Shown: in pieces, positions 54,111 to 64,000 of the stretch | Layout of the letters: each line of letters opens with the position of its first letter | Position numbering within the stretch: position 1 is the first letter of the stretch | Origin: Ampullaceana balthica | Taxonomy: Eukaryota > Mollusca > Gastropoda > Lymnaeidae | Assembly (NCBI GenBank): GCA_944989445.1 | Contig: CALYLW010000125.1 | Location: forward strand, 1,977,385-2,041,384 | DNA length: 64,000 bases | Direction: 5' to 3' | Notes under the pieces: generated by a model | Seen by the model: only the letters and a program-made list of their open reading frames with translations | Database searches by the model: none | What the model was told of the DNA's origin: nothing | Made by a program: the position numbers and the translations under genes

Positions 54111-55431
54111 AAAGAAAAAGAAGAAATTGACCTAAATGAAAAGATTCAAATTGGAAGTAAGGACATGTCAAATCAAGAATTTAAGAAACTTCAAGAAGAA
54201 GATGAAACTATAATGGAATTAAAAATGAGACTCAGCAAAGATAGTCACTCAGGCCATAACAAAATTTACAAATTACATGGATGCATACAAATAAACATTG
54301 ATCAAGCCAAATTAAGAGTGGTCATTCCTAAGAAGTTACAAGAAACATTTATGCAAATGGCACATGATAGTCCTCTAGGAGGACACTTGGGCAACAAAAA
54401 AACAATTGCCTAGATAACAGAACATTTTTACTGGCCTAACGTTTAGTCATGTTAGGCCAGTAAAAATGTTCTGTTATCTAGGCAAAGGATACATCAAGAA
54501 ATGCATGGTGTGATTAAAACATAATCCTAAAGATGGAAAACACACAGCGCCAATACAGAACTCTGACAAGGCAAATTTCCTGTTTGAAAAAATTTCTATA
54601 GATTAAATTAGGACCAGTAAAAAATATGTCAAAGAACAAACATATTATGCTCTGACCATAGTGGACATAGCCACCAGATGGGCTGAAGCCATTCCACTAA
54701 AACAAATTAATGCAGAGAGTATATGTACTGCATTGCTAAATGTTTTCAGCAAATATGGTTTTCGCCAAACCATTCTTTCGGATAATGGCAGCCAATTAAA
54801 GTGACAAATGACACATGTCATTATGAAGATGCTAAACATTATACAAGTGCACAGCACAATCTATCATCCACAATCAAATGGAATAGTTGAAAGGTTTAAA
54901 TAAAACAATCAAAAACATGCTGGTAAAAGTGACAATTGACCAAGAAGACAAATAGCATGAATATTTACCCTTAGTGGTATTTGCATATAACAAAAGCAAA
55001 CATGAAAGCACAGGTTTTAGTCCTTTCGAATTAATGTTTGGTAAAACCCTGCAAGTCTTTTGAAAATATTTAAAGAAAGACTCATCAGCAAACAAGATGC
55101 CATAAAGGACAGGTATCAGCTGATGTCAGACACTAGAAATAAAATTCCCTACAGTATTGAAATAGCAACCAAAAAAAAATTAATGAAGCAAAGTACAAGA
55201 CATCGAGTAATAAAAAATAAACACGGACAATTAAGAAGATTTGAGCCAAAACAACAAGTATTAGTGTTATTACCAAATGCAAATATTGAAACAATATGGC
55301 AAGGTCCTTACAATATTGAATATAAACTTAGGGATGTGACATATAATATTAAGATCAAGGTAAATGTGAACAAACTACACATTGATAAACTAAGAGCATA
55401 TGGTGATACAAAGAAGACAAACAAACAATAA
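54111..55431 (+). pseudogene. Integrase of the Gmr1-like element, placed before RT
   Basis: N-terminal HHCC region: MQMAHDSPLGGHLGNKKTIA with a stop, then HFYWPN, broken by a hairpin at 54406-54485. Catalytic core in pieces: LTIVDIATRWAEAIPLK (first Asp), FRQTILSDNGSQLK (second Asp), STIYHPQSNGIVERF (Glu). C-terminal region 55060-55431 ends WQGPYNIEYKLRDVTYNIKI with VNKLHIDKLRAY, a GPY/F-type module. In ordinary Gypsy elements the integrase follows RNase H. Here it lies between protease and RT. Multiple stops. Confidence 0.85.
54406..54485. repeat. Perfect 35-bp inverted repeat inside the integrase
   Basis: The 35 bases at 54406-54440 (ttgcctagataacagaacat, tttttactggcctaac) recur as an exact reverse complement at 54451-54485. 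The loop is the 10-base gtttagtcat. It duplicates the codons for the YWPN part of the zinc-binding domain in inverted orientation, replacing the sequence that should follow. Confidence 0.95.
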
Positions 55432-55522
55432 ATGTCATCAGCAAAAAAAATGTTGAAAATGACAGTACAGTGAAAAGAAAAGTACCAACAGTTAAAACAT
55501 ATCATCTGACATAGCAGATATT

Positions 55523-56420
55523 ATGAAAAAAAAGTGTGATGAAAATTTTGCAATATGTAAAGATGCCATCACAAAAGAAACAGGAAACACAAAAACTGTG
55601 ACTAATAACATACAGCTACTAGAACATGAACCTTTCAAGACTAAAGTATACCCTATTCCAATGGCATATAGAGACACAGTAGAACAAGAAATTGATTATT
55701 TATTGAGAGAAAATAAAATAAGAAAAGCATTTGAACCTGACTATACCTCACCAACTGTCATAGTCAAAAAGAAAAATGGAAAGATTCGACTATGCTGTGA
55801 TTACAGACAGTTGAATAATATAACAAAATTGGACCATGAACCCATTGGAGACCCAGAGACATTGTTGATAGAATTGGAAATTCTACAGTATTCACCACAT
55901 TTGACTTAAAAAAGAGGTTTTTGGCAGATAAACATGGATCCTACTACAATCAAATACACTGCATTTGTTGTTTGGATGAAGTGTATGAATAGTTGGTGAT
56001 GCCATTGGGACTTGTAAATAGCACAGCCACTTTTAGCAGATTCATGAAGGTGATGTTAGAAGGTATCCCAAATGTGGTTCACTATGTAGATGACATATGT
56101 ATCCATACCAAAGATTGGGAAACACACATACACACTTGAAATGGTACTGGACAGACACAAAAAACATAACGTCACTATCTCACCCGAAAAGATGAAAATT
56201 GGCTAAAAACATATTGATTTTCTAGGATACACAATAGGAGGAGGTAAAGTAACTCCCACGTCTGAGAATGAAAAAAACATCTTTGACTTGTAAGTACCAA
56301 TGTCAAAGAGACAAGTTCAAGCCCTGCTGGGGCTATGCTATTTCTATAGACCATTCATGGCACACTTTGCAGAAATTGTACACCCAGTGACAGAAATATT
56401 TAAAAAGACAGATGTTTGAT
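55523..56420 (+). pseudogene. Reverse transcriptase of the Gmr1-like element
   Basis: 55523-55909 encodes KVYPIPMAYRDTVEQEIDYL, IRKAFEPDYTSPTVIVKKKN and GKIRLCCDYRQLNNITK, the first RT motifs. After frameshifts, LPLG-like MPLGLVNSTATFSR (with a stop nearby) and NVVHYVDDICIHTKDWE follow near 56075-56120: YVDD is the catalytic motif. VQALLGLCYFYRPFM near 56310-56360 is the connection region. Stops at several positions preclude function. Confidence 0.85.
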
Positions 56421-56897
56421 AATTTCAAGAGAGTGCTTTAATGCATTAGAAAATATTTTAAAAAGCATTTAAAAAGAAACCCATCTTGGTTACACATCAA
56501 TGGGACCAACCATTCATCGTTGCTACTGACGCGTCCTCTATTGCAGTAGGAGCCTGCCTCATGCAAGAATAAGAAGGTATTCTACATCCAATCCAATACC
56601 TAAGCAAAAATTTGACAAAAAGCACAACGCAACTACAGCACCATTGAAAAAGAATGCTTGGCCATATTGTGGGCTCTGCAAAAACTACAAAAATACATTC
56701 TGGGCAGAAAATTCACTTTACTTACAGACCACAAACCACTTGTGGCATTCAATAAAAAGAGAAAAAGCAAAGCAAAAATTAACAGATGGGCAATGCTATT
56801 AGCGGATTACAAATTCGATATCAAATCTGTCAAAGGAAAAGACAATGTGCTTGCAGGCATATTAAGTAGAAATATTTCAAATACGGACATTATGTGA
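56421..56897 (+). pseudogene. RNase H of the Gmr1-like element
   Basis: LVTHQWDQPFIVATDASSIA with VGACLMQ (first catalytic Asp in ATDAS) at about 56485-56570, then CLAILWALQKLQKYILGRKF, TLLTDHKPLVAF (TDHKPL) and VKGKDNVLAGILSR. The final SR is followed by a short tail and a stop at 56897. This is the C-terminus of pol, so nothing further is encoded in the element. Confidence 0.9.
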
Positions 56898-57059
56898 ATT
56901 CAAAAATAATAAAACCAGTGACTGTTTTAATAATATTATTATTTGCAAAATACAGGACAGGAAGTGCTGTGTGAATTTCACAGGAGGATATACTAAATAA
57001 TACAGATTATGATTGAAAAAATATATTTCTATCTATGTATTACCCGTCAAAAATGACGG

Positions 57060-57250
57060 GAGTTTTCAAAATAGATATATTTCAGTTTTTGTAATTGTCC
57101 CTTTTGCCTGAAAGCCGCATAGTAAATAATCAGAAAATGTAGAGACCAAGAGAGAATAATTAAATCTCTTTTCCATATTGAACAATTTTATGCGGACGTT
57201 TGAAAATGTTGCGGTTTTTTGGTGGTTTTATTTTGTAATATATTTTTCAA
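57060..57250 (+). repeat. Dispersed repeat 'S', direct copy
   Basis: gtaattgtcccttttgcctg, aatcagaaaatgtagagacc, aagagagaataattaaatct: partner of the inverted copy at 45015-45225. A short complementary pair acccgtcaaaaatgacgggag lies just before at 57041-57062. Confidence 0.75.
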
Positions 57251-57654
57251 AGTTATTTTTTTGCGGTGGGCTCTCTAAAATCTAGCGTTACGAATGGACA
57301 TAGCAGAGTATAAATTTTGATTATACATACGAATATAAGTGTTATGAGAAAACCTCCAAGCTTAGGCTTCGCGTTATATAAGTTTGCATGAATAATAATG
57401 ATATAATCAGTATAATAGTAAATGCATAGTGAATTACACACAGCATAAAGTGATACTGCGGCAAAGATGTTTGATGTTCGACGTATTAACAAATATTGCT
57501 GAGGAGTCAGCCGGACGTTAACTTGCGGCATTGAATAGTGCGCACCAATTATGAGTGCACCAATAATACAGCACTGTGCGTTAAAAATAAATTATGTGAC
57601 TGTAAAGTGATCCACATCACGCATATCTGTGATTTGAAGCAGTTTAAGCTTTAT
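57251..57654. other. No recognisable feature
   Basis: A 92-codon minus-strand frame at 57253-57531 has no motif. AT-rich otherwise. Confidence 0.4.
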
Positions 57655-58172
57655 CGATGATTATGCCTTGTCAGTTTATTCGCCCATTTGTCTATACATT
57701 ATTACCACAATATTATCAAAACATATAAAAAATAAACTGTAATTTTACACATGTTAATAACTATTTATTTTGCATGAAACGTAGTAAGCAAAGTTTGTCA
57801 CAGGATAACAGAAAAGATTAACTTATTAACTGTTAATCATATTTACAATTTAATATACACGTGTTAGTAATTCACATAAACGTTTTTATTGTTGTCAAGT
57901 CAGAACCTTTTCAAGATCTATTATGACTTGTAAGTTTATGCGCCCATTGGTCCATACATTATTACCTTTACATTATCAAAAACATGTAAATAAAAAATTG
58001 TAACTATTTACAAATATGAATAACAACGAACTATTTATTTTGTATGAAACCTTTGAAGTAAAGTTAAGCACTGGATAAAATAAACTATTAAAGTATCAAC
58101 TTTAATATACACGTTTTAGGAATTCTAATAAACGTTTTCATTATTGTCAAGTCAGCACCCCTTCCAGTTCTA
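57655..58172 (+). repeat. ~258-bp tandem duplication
   Basis: 57655-57912 and 57913-58172 share, in order: tatgccttgtcagtttattc / tatgacttgtaagtttatgc, gcccatttgtctatacatta / gcccattggtccatacatta, tattatcaaaacat / cattatcaaaaacat, aactatttattttg, gataa, taatatacacg and taaacgttttt/taaacgttttc, gttgtcaagtcag / attgtcaagtcag. Two diverged copies. No coding sequence. Confidence 0.85.
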
Positions 58173-58592
58173 TTTTAAAAGCAAAGATTTTTCAATCAAA
58201 ATTAGTCTAAGACGCATTAAAATATTACATGTAAATAACAATTAAAATAAACTATTGTGGGGAGGAGTCCGATTTTTTTTAAACATACAAATATGCAATC
58301 TCAAAGTGTATAAAAGAAAAACAAACGCTTAACAGAAGCATAAGTTGACAAATTTCATTTGCAGTAATAAATAATGGCTTTGTAGTTCAAAACGCATCGA
58401 AACTTGACAACCGAACGACAACAAATTGTAAATTTCATAAACCGAAAAACAAATGTTATATATTAATATAGAAAATTAAATTTATAATTACGTACGTAAT
58501 GTGGACATGGACTCATACACAAAAATGGACATTTAATACAAAAAAATAATAATAATATTAATCACATCAAATAAAACATTGGGCCTTTTTAT
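58173..58592. other. AT-rich, no recognisable feature
   Basis: Nothing supported before the family B array. Confidence 0.5.
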
Positions 58593-59597
58593 TAAATCCT
58601 TTATATTATCTCGTGGTGTCTGCGGCCGCCCGCCCGGCCGGCCGCCCGCCCTTGTCGCCAAAACTTTTGATCGATTTTTAACCCACTTGCTCGTAAGCTA
58701 GCGAGCTGAAATTTTGCAGGGAGTTTCGTACTGATGATAAAAACAATGTATCAAAATTTCAGATCGATCGCATGTACCGTAATTAAATTATTGATTTTTT
58801 AGATTATTTTATTTATTCCTATGTATCATGCTATTTTTTGAGAGAGAGTGTAAGGGTGCGCATTATATTGAACAACCTTTCTGTCGCGCAATTAGGTGCG
58901 TATTTTATTGACAACATTTTTTATAAACATATTCCTGATCGGTGCGCATTATACTAAACATGTTTTACGACACAACTGCAGTTTGGTATTTTTGGATGGT
59001 CTTGCGCTGCGTATTATAATGAACATTCTTTTAGTTAAGTCTCGTACATAAAGGATTTATAGTCAAAAACTTGTTTTTTTACGTTTCTTTTTAATTAAAC
59101 CCTTTATATTAACTCGTGGTGTCTGGTTGCTTGCTTGCACCCTTGCACCCTTGCTTGTCACCAAAACCTTTGATTAATTTTTAACCCACTTCCTCGTAAC
59201 CTAGCGAGCTGAAATTTTGCAGGCAGTTTCATACAGATGATAAAAACAATGTATCAAAACTTCAGATCGATCACTTGTACCGTAATTGCATTATTGAGTT
59301 TTTAGATTATTTTATTTATTCCTATGTATCATGTTATTTTTTGAGAGAGAGTGTAAGGGTGCGCATTATATTGAACAACCTTTCTGTCGCGCAATAAGGT
59401 GCGTATTTTATTGACAACACTTAATATCAACATATTATTCATCGGTGCGCATTATATTAAACATGTTTTACGACACACCTGCAATTTTGTATTTTTTGGA
59501 TGGTCTTGCGCTGCGTATTATAATGAACATTCTTTTAGTTATGTCTCGTACATAAAGGATTTATAGTCAAAAACTTGTTTTTTTTACGTTTTTTTTA
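58593..59597 (+). repeat. Two tandem ~503-bp TIR-bounded units (family B)
   Basis: Units start at 58593 and 59096. Each opens TAAA(T/C)CCTTTATATTA and closes CATAAAGGATTTATAG with a linker of aaaaacttgtttttttacg. Shared blocks: acccact(t)gc/cctcgtaa, cgagctgaaattttgcaggg, gatgataaaaacaatgtatc, gagagagagtgtaagggtgc, gcattatattgaacaacctt, tctgtcgcgcaat, ggtgcgcattata, atgttttacgacaca and ttggatggtcttgcg. The first has a NotI-like GC-rich ggccgcccgcccggccggcc start. Shares the general plan and linker with family A but only parts of the interior (gatcgatcgcatgtaccgta). Confidence 0.85.
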
Positions 59598-59689
59598 TTA
59601 GAAATTTATTTAAAGAGAGATTTCATATCATTCTCGATGTCTTGTTGAATTGCTAATAAAATGTTTAGTTTTAAAAGTGTTTTTCTTTT

Positions 59690-60140
59690 TTATTCTTCTT
59701 TTTTTCCTTTTTTTCCTCATGTTATTATATACTAGGGTTACACTTTTTTTTTAGTTGTTGTCAAAAGGCTAAGTAACTTATCCTTGTTTGATAAATACGA
59801 AATATTAAACTTCCTGAAATGTACACAAAGTATTTTATAATTATAAATCCTCAAATCCTCTTTTTACATGGCTCTCTTTTCCAAAATTAAAATATAAGCT
59901 AAAACAATTGCGTCAATTAATATTTTTTGACGCCGAGAATGTTTTAATTTATAATTATTTTGCACACCTCCTGATGCGTGCCTTGTATATATATTTAAAT
60001 ATAAGATAAAAAATGACGTCATAGCGCTACGGATACATACTCCAACCAACCTGTTACTTGGGCTATTATATTGTTTATTTTTAAAAAATTCTTATATGCC
60101 GATGGTTAACCAGACAACTTTTACGTCTTACACAATTTTA
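59690..60140 (-). repeat. Dispersed repeat 'R', uninterrupted inverted copy
   Basis: The reverse complement runs, without gaps at the insertion points, through all phrases seen in the split copy at 42240-45000. It therefore shows the pre-insertion state of both LINE insertions there. Confidence 0.85.
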
Positions 60141-60605
60141 CTTTTTCTGTGCAATAAAATCTTGTTATTAAAATAGCGACATAAGAACTTCCACTTCTAG
60201 TGATAGAAAAAACCGCGTAGAATCATCAAGGATTTCATTTGGGACGAACAAACACATATCGCCTTTGAAAAAAAAATAATTTAAAAAAAAATGAATATCA
60301 CATGAATTTAAAAAACCCAAAAGATACAAAACGAAATCCAGTAAGACAAAGAACTTTTGACAGTTTATTGTTCAGTTTATTTTTTCTCGACAGATAAAAA
60401 AACAAAAAATACACGAGACAGGAACAAGAGCGTCAGCGCGTGACATCTGACCTTACTCTGCCAAGGTTAAGGTCAGTCATAAGATCAGATAAGCGAAGGA
60501 GAGTGCAGAGCTGAGGGTTTGAGGCCACGTCACATGGGTCTCTCTTGATGACGTCTTGGTGGTGCTGGTGGTCGAGTAGCTTTACCGTTTGCCAACGAAC
60601 CTTAC
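60141..60605. other. No recognisable feature; likely intron
   Basis: The part at 60430-60600 is more GC-balanced than the surroundings. On the minus strand it lies just after the donor of the candidate exon at 60606-60674. No second exon identified. Confidence 0.35.
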
Positions 60606-60674
60606 CGTGGGCGCCGAGTCGATCTGTTTCCGAATTTTGGCGTAGATGTCAAAGTACACGTAAAAGCAATCGAC
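60606..60674 (-). CDS. Candidate coding exon, possible peptide-precursor end
   Basis: On the minus strand an acceptor (tgtattttgacacag) precedes 69 bases, exactly 23 codons, reading VDCFYVYFDIYAKIRKQ then IDSAPT, followed by a gtaagg donor. If the donor is not used, the frame reads seven more codons, VRFVGKR, and stops. A C-terminal G-K-R before a stop is the amidation and cleavage signal of neuropeptide precursors, and an RFV-amide end recalls molluscan PxFV-amide peptides. This may be coincidence, because seven codons of intron can stay open by chance. A second frame is also open. I do not recognise the protein. Confidence 0.45.
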
Positions 60675-60679
60675 CTGTG

Positions 60680-60790
60680 TCAAAATACAGGTAGAAAATG
60701 TTTGCATGTGTCAATATACAGGTAGAAGATATAAACATGTGTCAATATACAGGTAGAAACAGAATGTGTCGATGTATGTGCAGAAGATAC
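60680..60790 (+). repeat. Short intronic tandem repeat
   Basis: tgtgtcaatatacaggtaga occurs three or four times at 60673-60760 with a period near 31-34 bp. It flanks the candidate exon on its upstream side. Confidence 0.75.
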
Positions 60791-61038
60791 CAGTTATTTG
60801 GCACTGGCAGACTCGAGGGAGGTCTTTGGTGATAATTAATAAGGGGGTGACACTATGAGCTACCGCATTGAGTGACACCAACGCTATTGACGCCTCTGTG
60901 TCAATGTCGGTCATCGTAGTTGAACATTGCTCAGTATTTTCTATTATTGTAATGAGAACATTGAGTCACAGTCAAACATTTTATTTATCACTTAGTTGTT
61001 GTTAGTGTTTTGTCAAATTAATGTGTCACGTTTATTCA
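60791..61038. other. No recognisable feature
   Basis: Short stretch with no motif. A minus-strand frame overlaps (60711-60914) but has no support. Confidence 0.5.
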
Positions 61039-62540
61039 TTTATACACTACTATTTCATTAATATTTGTACACTACTATTACATTACTATTTATACACTGC
61101 TATTACATTAATATGTATACATTACTATTACATTAATATTTATACACTACTATTACATTAATATTTATACACTACTATTACATTAATATTTATACACTAC
61201 TATTACATTAATATTTATACACTAATATTACATTAATATTTATACACTACTATTACATTAATATTTATACACTACTATTACATTAATATTTATACACTAC
61301 TATTACATTAATATTTATACACTACTGTTACATTATTATTTATACACTACTATTACATTAATATTTATACACTACTATTACATTATTATTTATACACTAC
61401 TATTATATTAATATTTATACACTACTATTACATTAATATTTATATACTACTATTACATTAATATTTATACACTACTATTACATTAATATTTATACACTAC
61501 TATTATATTAATATTTATACACTACTATTACATTATTATTTATACACTACTATTACATTAATATTTATACACTACTATTACATTAATATTTATACACTAC
61601 TATTACATTAATATTTATACACTACTATTACATTAATATTTATACACTACTATTACATTAATATTTATACACTACTATTACATTAATATTTATACACTAC
61701 TATTACATTAATATTTATACACTACTATTACATTAATATTTATACACTACTATTACATTAATATTTATACACTACTATTACATTATTATTTATACACTAC
61801 TATTACATTAATATTTATACACTACTATTACATTAATATTTATACACTACTATTACATTAATATTTATACACTACTATTACATTAATATTTATACACTAC
61901 TATTACATTAATATTTATACACTACTATACATATATTTAACACTACTATTACATTATATTTATACACTACTATTACATTAATATTTATACACTACTATTA
62001 CATTAATATTTATACACTACTATTACATTAATATTTATACACTACTATTACATTAATATGTATACACTACTATTACATTAATATTTATACACTAATATTA
62101 CATTAATATTTATACACTACTATTACATTAATATGTATACACTACTATTACATTAATATTTATACACTACTATTAAATTAATATTTATACACTACTATTA
62201 CATTATTATTTATACACTACTATTACATTAATATTTATACACTACTATTACATTAATTTTTATACATTACTATTACATTAATATTTATACACTACTATTA
62301 CATTAATATTTATACACTACTATTACATTAATATTTATACACTACTATTACATTATTATTTATACACTACTATTACATTAATATTTATACACTAATATTA
62401 CATTATTATTTATACACTACTATTACATTAATATTTATACACTACTATTACATTATTATTTATACACTACTATTACATTATTATTTATACACTACTATTA
62501 CATTAATATTTATACACTACTAATGCATTAATATTTATAC
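61039..62540 (+). repeat. 25-bp minisatellite, about 60 copies
   Basis: The unit tattacattaatatttatac with actac repeats for about 1,500 bp, period 25. Variants include a recurrent cattattattt in place of cattaatattt at scattered units (such as 61333, 61383, 61530, 61780, 62200, 62350), a tatgtatac variant and a disrupted section at 61926-61955. All units face one way. Confidence 0.95.
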
Positions 62541-62735
62541 AAGGGGCGTGGGATCGAGCCCACGCAAAGCCACAATATAAATGATACGCTAAGAAAGTCC
62601 TCCGCTGACCGCTGGAAGGGAATTGGGTCGCCCAGAGTAAGCTCTAACTCTAACGGAAACAGCGGATGCCCTATGACCTTCGGTCATTGGACTTACTTTT
62701 ACTCTACTGTTATTTCAAGATAACGACGAATAAAC
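62541..62735 (+). mobile_element. tRNA-derived SINE, second family, 5'-truncated
   Basis: Starts at the edge of the minisatellite with ggggcgtgggatcgagccca, which contains a B-box-like gggatcgagccc. It continues caaagccacaatataaatga, agaaagtcctccgctgaccg, ctggaagggaattgggtcgc, and ends aacggaaacagcggatgccc. Partner of 50335-50525. The A box is missing. Confidence 0.65.
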
Positions 62736-62764
62736 ACTATTGAAGTATTTTAAAAACTTTTGAC

Positions 62765-63045
62765 CTATACAATGTCCAATGCCAAAGTTATACGCACCTT
62801 TGGCATGCAATAAATTGGCCAATGTCAGATTTATACGCACCTTTGGTACGCTATACATTAACAAAAGTCAGACTTATATGCATTTTGGCATGCTATACAT
62901 TGAGCAATTTCGGAGTTATATGCACCTTTGGGATGGTATACATTATACAATAACCCATGACTATGCTATAAATTGACCAATGTCAGACATATACGTAACT
63001 TTGGCATGCTATACATTAGCCTAAGTCAGACTTATACGCACCGTC
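62765..63045 (+). repeat. ~58-bp tandem repeat, five diverged units
   Basis: Units carry tatacgcacctttggcatgc, tatacatt(a/g), and aatgtcaga(c/t)t in turn at about 62787, 62838, 62876, 62924 and 62990. Divergence is moderate, so it is older than the 25-bp array. Confidence 0.8.
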
Positions 63046-63160
63046 GTCATACCAGGATGACATAGATTCCAAGGATCCGAATCGTTTCGCCGCTTCCTGT
63101 AGTTAGGAACGTGTAGTCCGTCATCCTGGGGCGAGGCATCTACATGAAGTGTAGACAAGT
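63046..63160 (-). repeat. GC-balanced island with inverted ends
   Basis: accaggatgac at 63052 and gtcatcctgg at 63121 are complementary around about 60 bp. The minus strand is open from ATG (about 63142) as MPRPRMTDYTFLTTGSGETI, RILG and on to a possible gtatga donor. I have a vague recollection of similar peptides among repeat-derived molluscan predictions, so a repeat is more likely than a host exon. Confidence 0.4.
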
Positions 63161-64000
63161 TTTGTTACTTTAAATACAACGATAAGTCTTTTTTTAATAA
63201 CGAAAGTAGGATAAGTCGCGCGACTTAAGATACTTGGACCTGTTTATTTACTCTATATAATATAATAAGTATTGATCCGTTAGACTCCTTCGTGAAGTTT
63301 CAAATAAGATTAATGGTGTAGTTTAAGTATCTTGAATTAGTTCAGTTAAGACTACAATAAATGGATTAATCATATTTTTTAAAAAGTTCTTGTCTATTTA
63401 TCGGAATTATATCCAGTTTATTTTCAATCAATGATTATCATCCAAGATACTTATTAAATAGTTGGTAACATATCGGAACTGTTAACTAAAAATAATAACA
63501 TTTTTTTAAAAAATATCCCAGACTCTCCTTTTATATAGAAATTATTTTGTCGAAGTTCATTGAAATTGTGTTACATTTGCAGAATTCTAAGCAGGCTAAC
63601 AGCAGCAATGGGCTGTCAGATCATAACACAATTTCACCAAGACGAACAGACAAAGAAATAAACGTAATCTGATGAATAAAATAATTTTGGCAACGACTTT
63701 TTGATTTAACTAATGACATCCCGCAAGTGTTGTTGCCCCCCCCCACCCCCACACACACTGAAACCCTTCTCCGGACAAAGTTTAGAACTCCCGATTAGTG
63801 CCATTCTTCATTAAGCCACCCGGACATTTCTGTGATTAGCATTAATTCCCGGACATTATTCTGCAGCGAAGAACCATATTCGAAAACTCAATCGTAAATA
63901 ACGTGTGTTTGTGGTGGTGGCCCGGGGGGGGGGTGGTTGGAAGTGGGTTAGGAAGGAGGTGGCGTGGAATTCCAACAATTTTATGCTGTCTCTCTTGTAG
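63161..64000. other. AT-rich tail with C/G tracts, no gene
   Basis: A run of c with ac follows at 63737-63762 (ccccccccccaccccc, acacacac), and a G run at 63924-63932. Nothing coding is supported. Confidence 0.5.

Noticed and set aside
58731..58760. Hammerhead ribozyme, suggested by ctgatga in the family B units
   Set aside because: The GAAA and stem III cleavage context is not found at the needed spacing, so no hammerhead fold can be supported.
61039..62540. CRISPR or centromeric satellite
   Set aside because: There are no unique spacers, so not CRISPR. A 25-bp AT-rich unit of ~1.5 kb is an ordinary minisatellite; nothing shows centromere function.

Overview
The window is AT-rich, intron-type animal DNA with almost no intact host coding sequence. 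It has no operons, no prokaryotic start signals, and no rRNA or functional tRNA gene. It is dense in degraded transposable elements: CR1/L2-like and RTE-like LINEs, hAT DNA transposons, Helitron remnants, two LTR retrotransposons, tRNA-derived SINEs and large minisatellites. This mix, including a Ty3/Gypsy element with integrase ahead of reverse transcriptase, suggests a lophotrochozoan and most likely a gastropod mollusc. The species assignment is inference.

Layout. 1-3560: tandem repeats in both orientations, one ending in a Helitron-like 3' terminus. 3646-8473: four direct and two inverted units of a ~510-550 bp repeat with complementary ends, plus a large foldback palindrome. 9103-9176: a likely signal-peptide exon on the minus strand, with a possible noncoding first exon near 16.1 kb. 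9443-11028: an Ac-type hAT element. 11090-13380: LINE copy 1. 16486-26375: three hAT elements with transposase remnants, one carrying an 11-copy minisatellite made from its own coding sequence, and an L2-like LINE. 27430-29338: a composite hAT/Helitron region. 31166-33089: two RTE fragments. 33529-39455: an LTR retrotransposon split by LINE copy 2, which carries a 2A-like motif, a PHD-type finger, an endonuclease and an RT. 40397-45000: two short hAT MITEs and a dispersed repeat holding three nested insertions, including a SINE whose tail matches LINE copy 2. 45445-50525: (CAA)n, Helitron helicase remnants and further SINE/LINE fragments. 51771-56897: a Gmr1-like Gypsy element. 57655-60140: duplications and more repeats. 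60606-60674: a candidate exon. 61039-62540: a 25-bp minisatellite of about 60 copies. 62545-64000: a SINE, another minisatellite and simple sequence.

How the parts relate. Almost everything is a record of transposition. Direct repeats or empty-site paralogues support at least eight insertions. The best-defined nest is LINE C-terminal fragment plus SINE inside a dispersed repeat at 42-45 kb, next to a 5'-inverted RTE in the same repeat. Candidate host exons lie at 9.1, 16.1, 33.3 and 60.6 kb, all on the minus strand, separated by transposon-filled sequence. I found no defence system, CRISPR array or biosynthetic cluster. The best candidates for something undescribed are the TIR-bounded tandem repeat family, the SINE/LINE pair and the hAT element with the internal coding-derived array.
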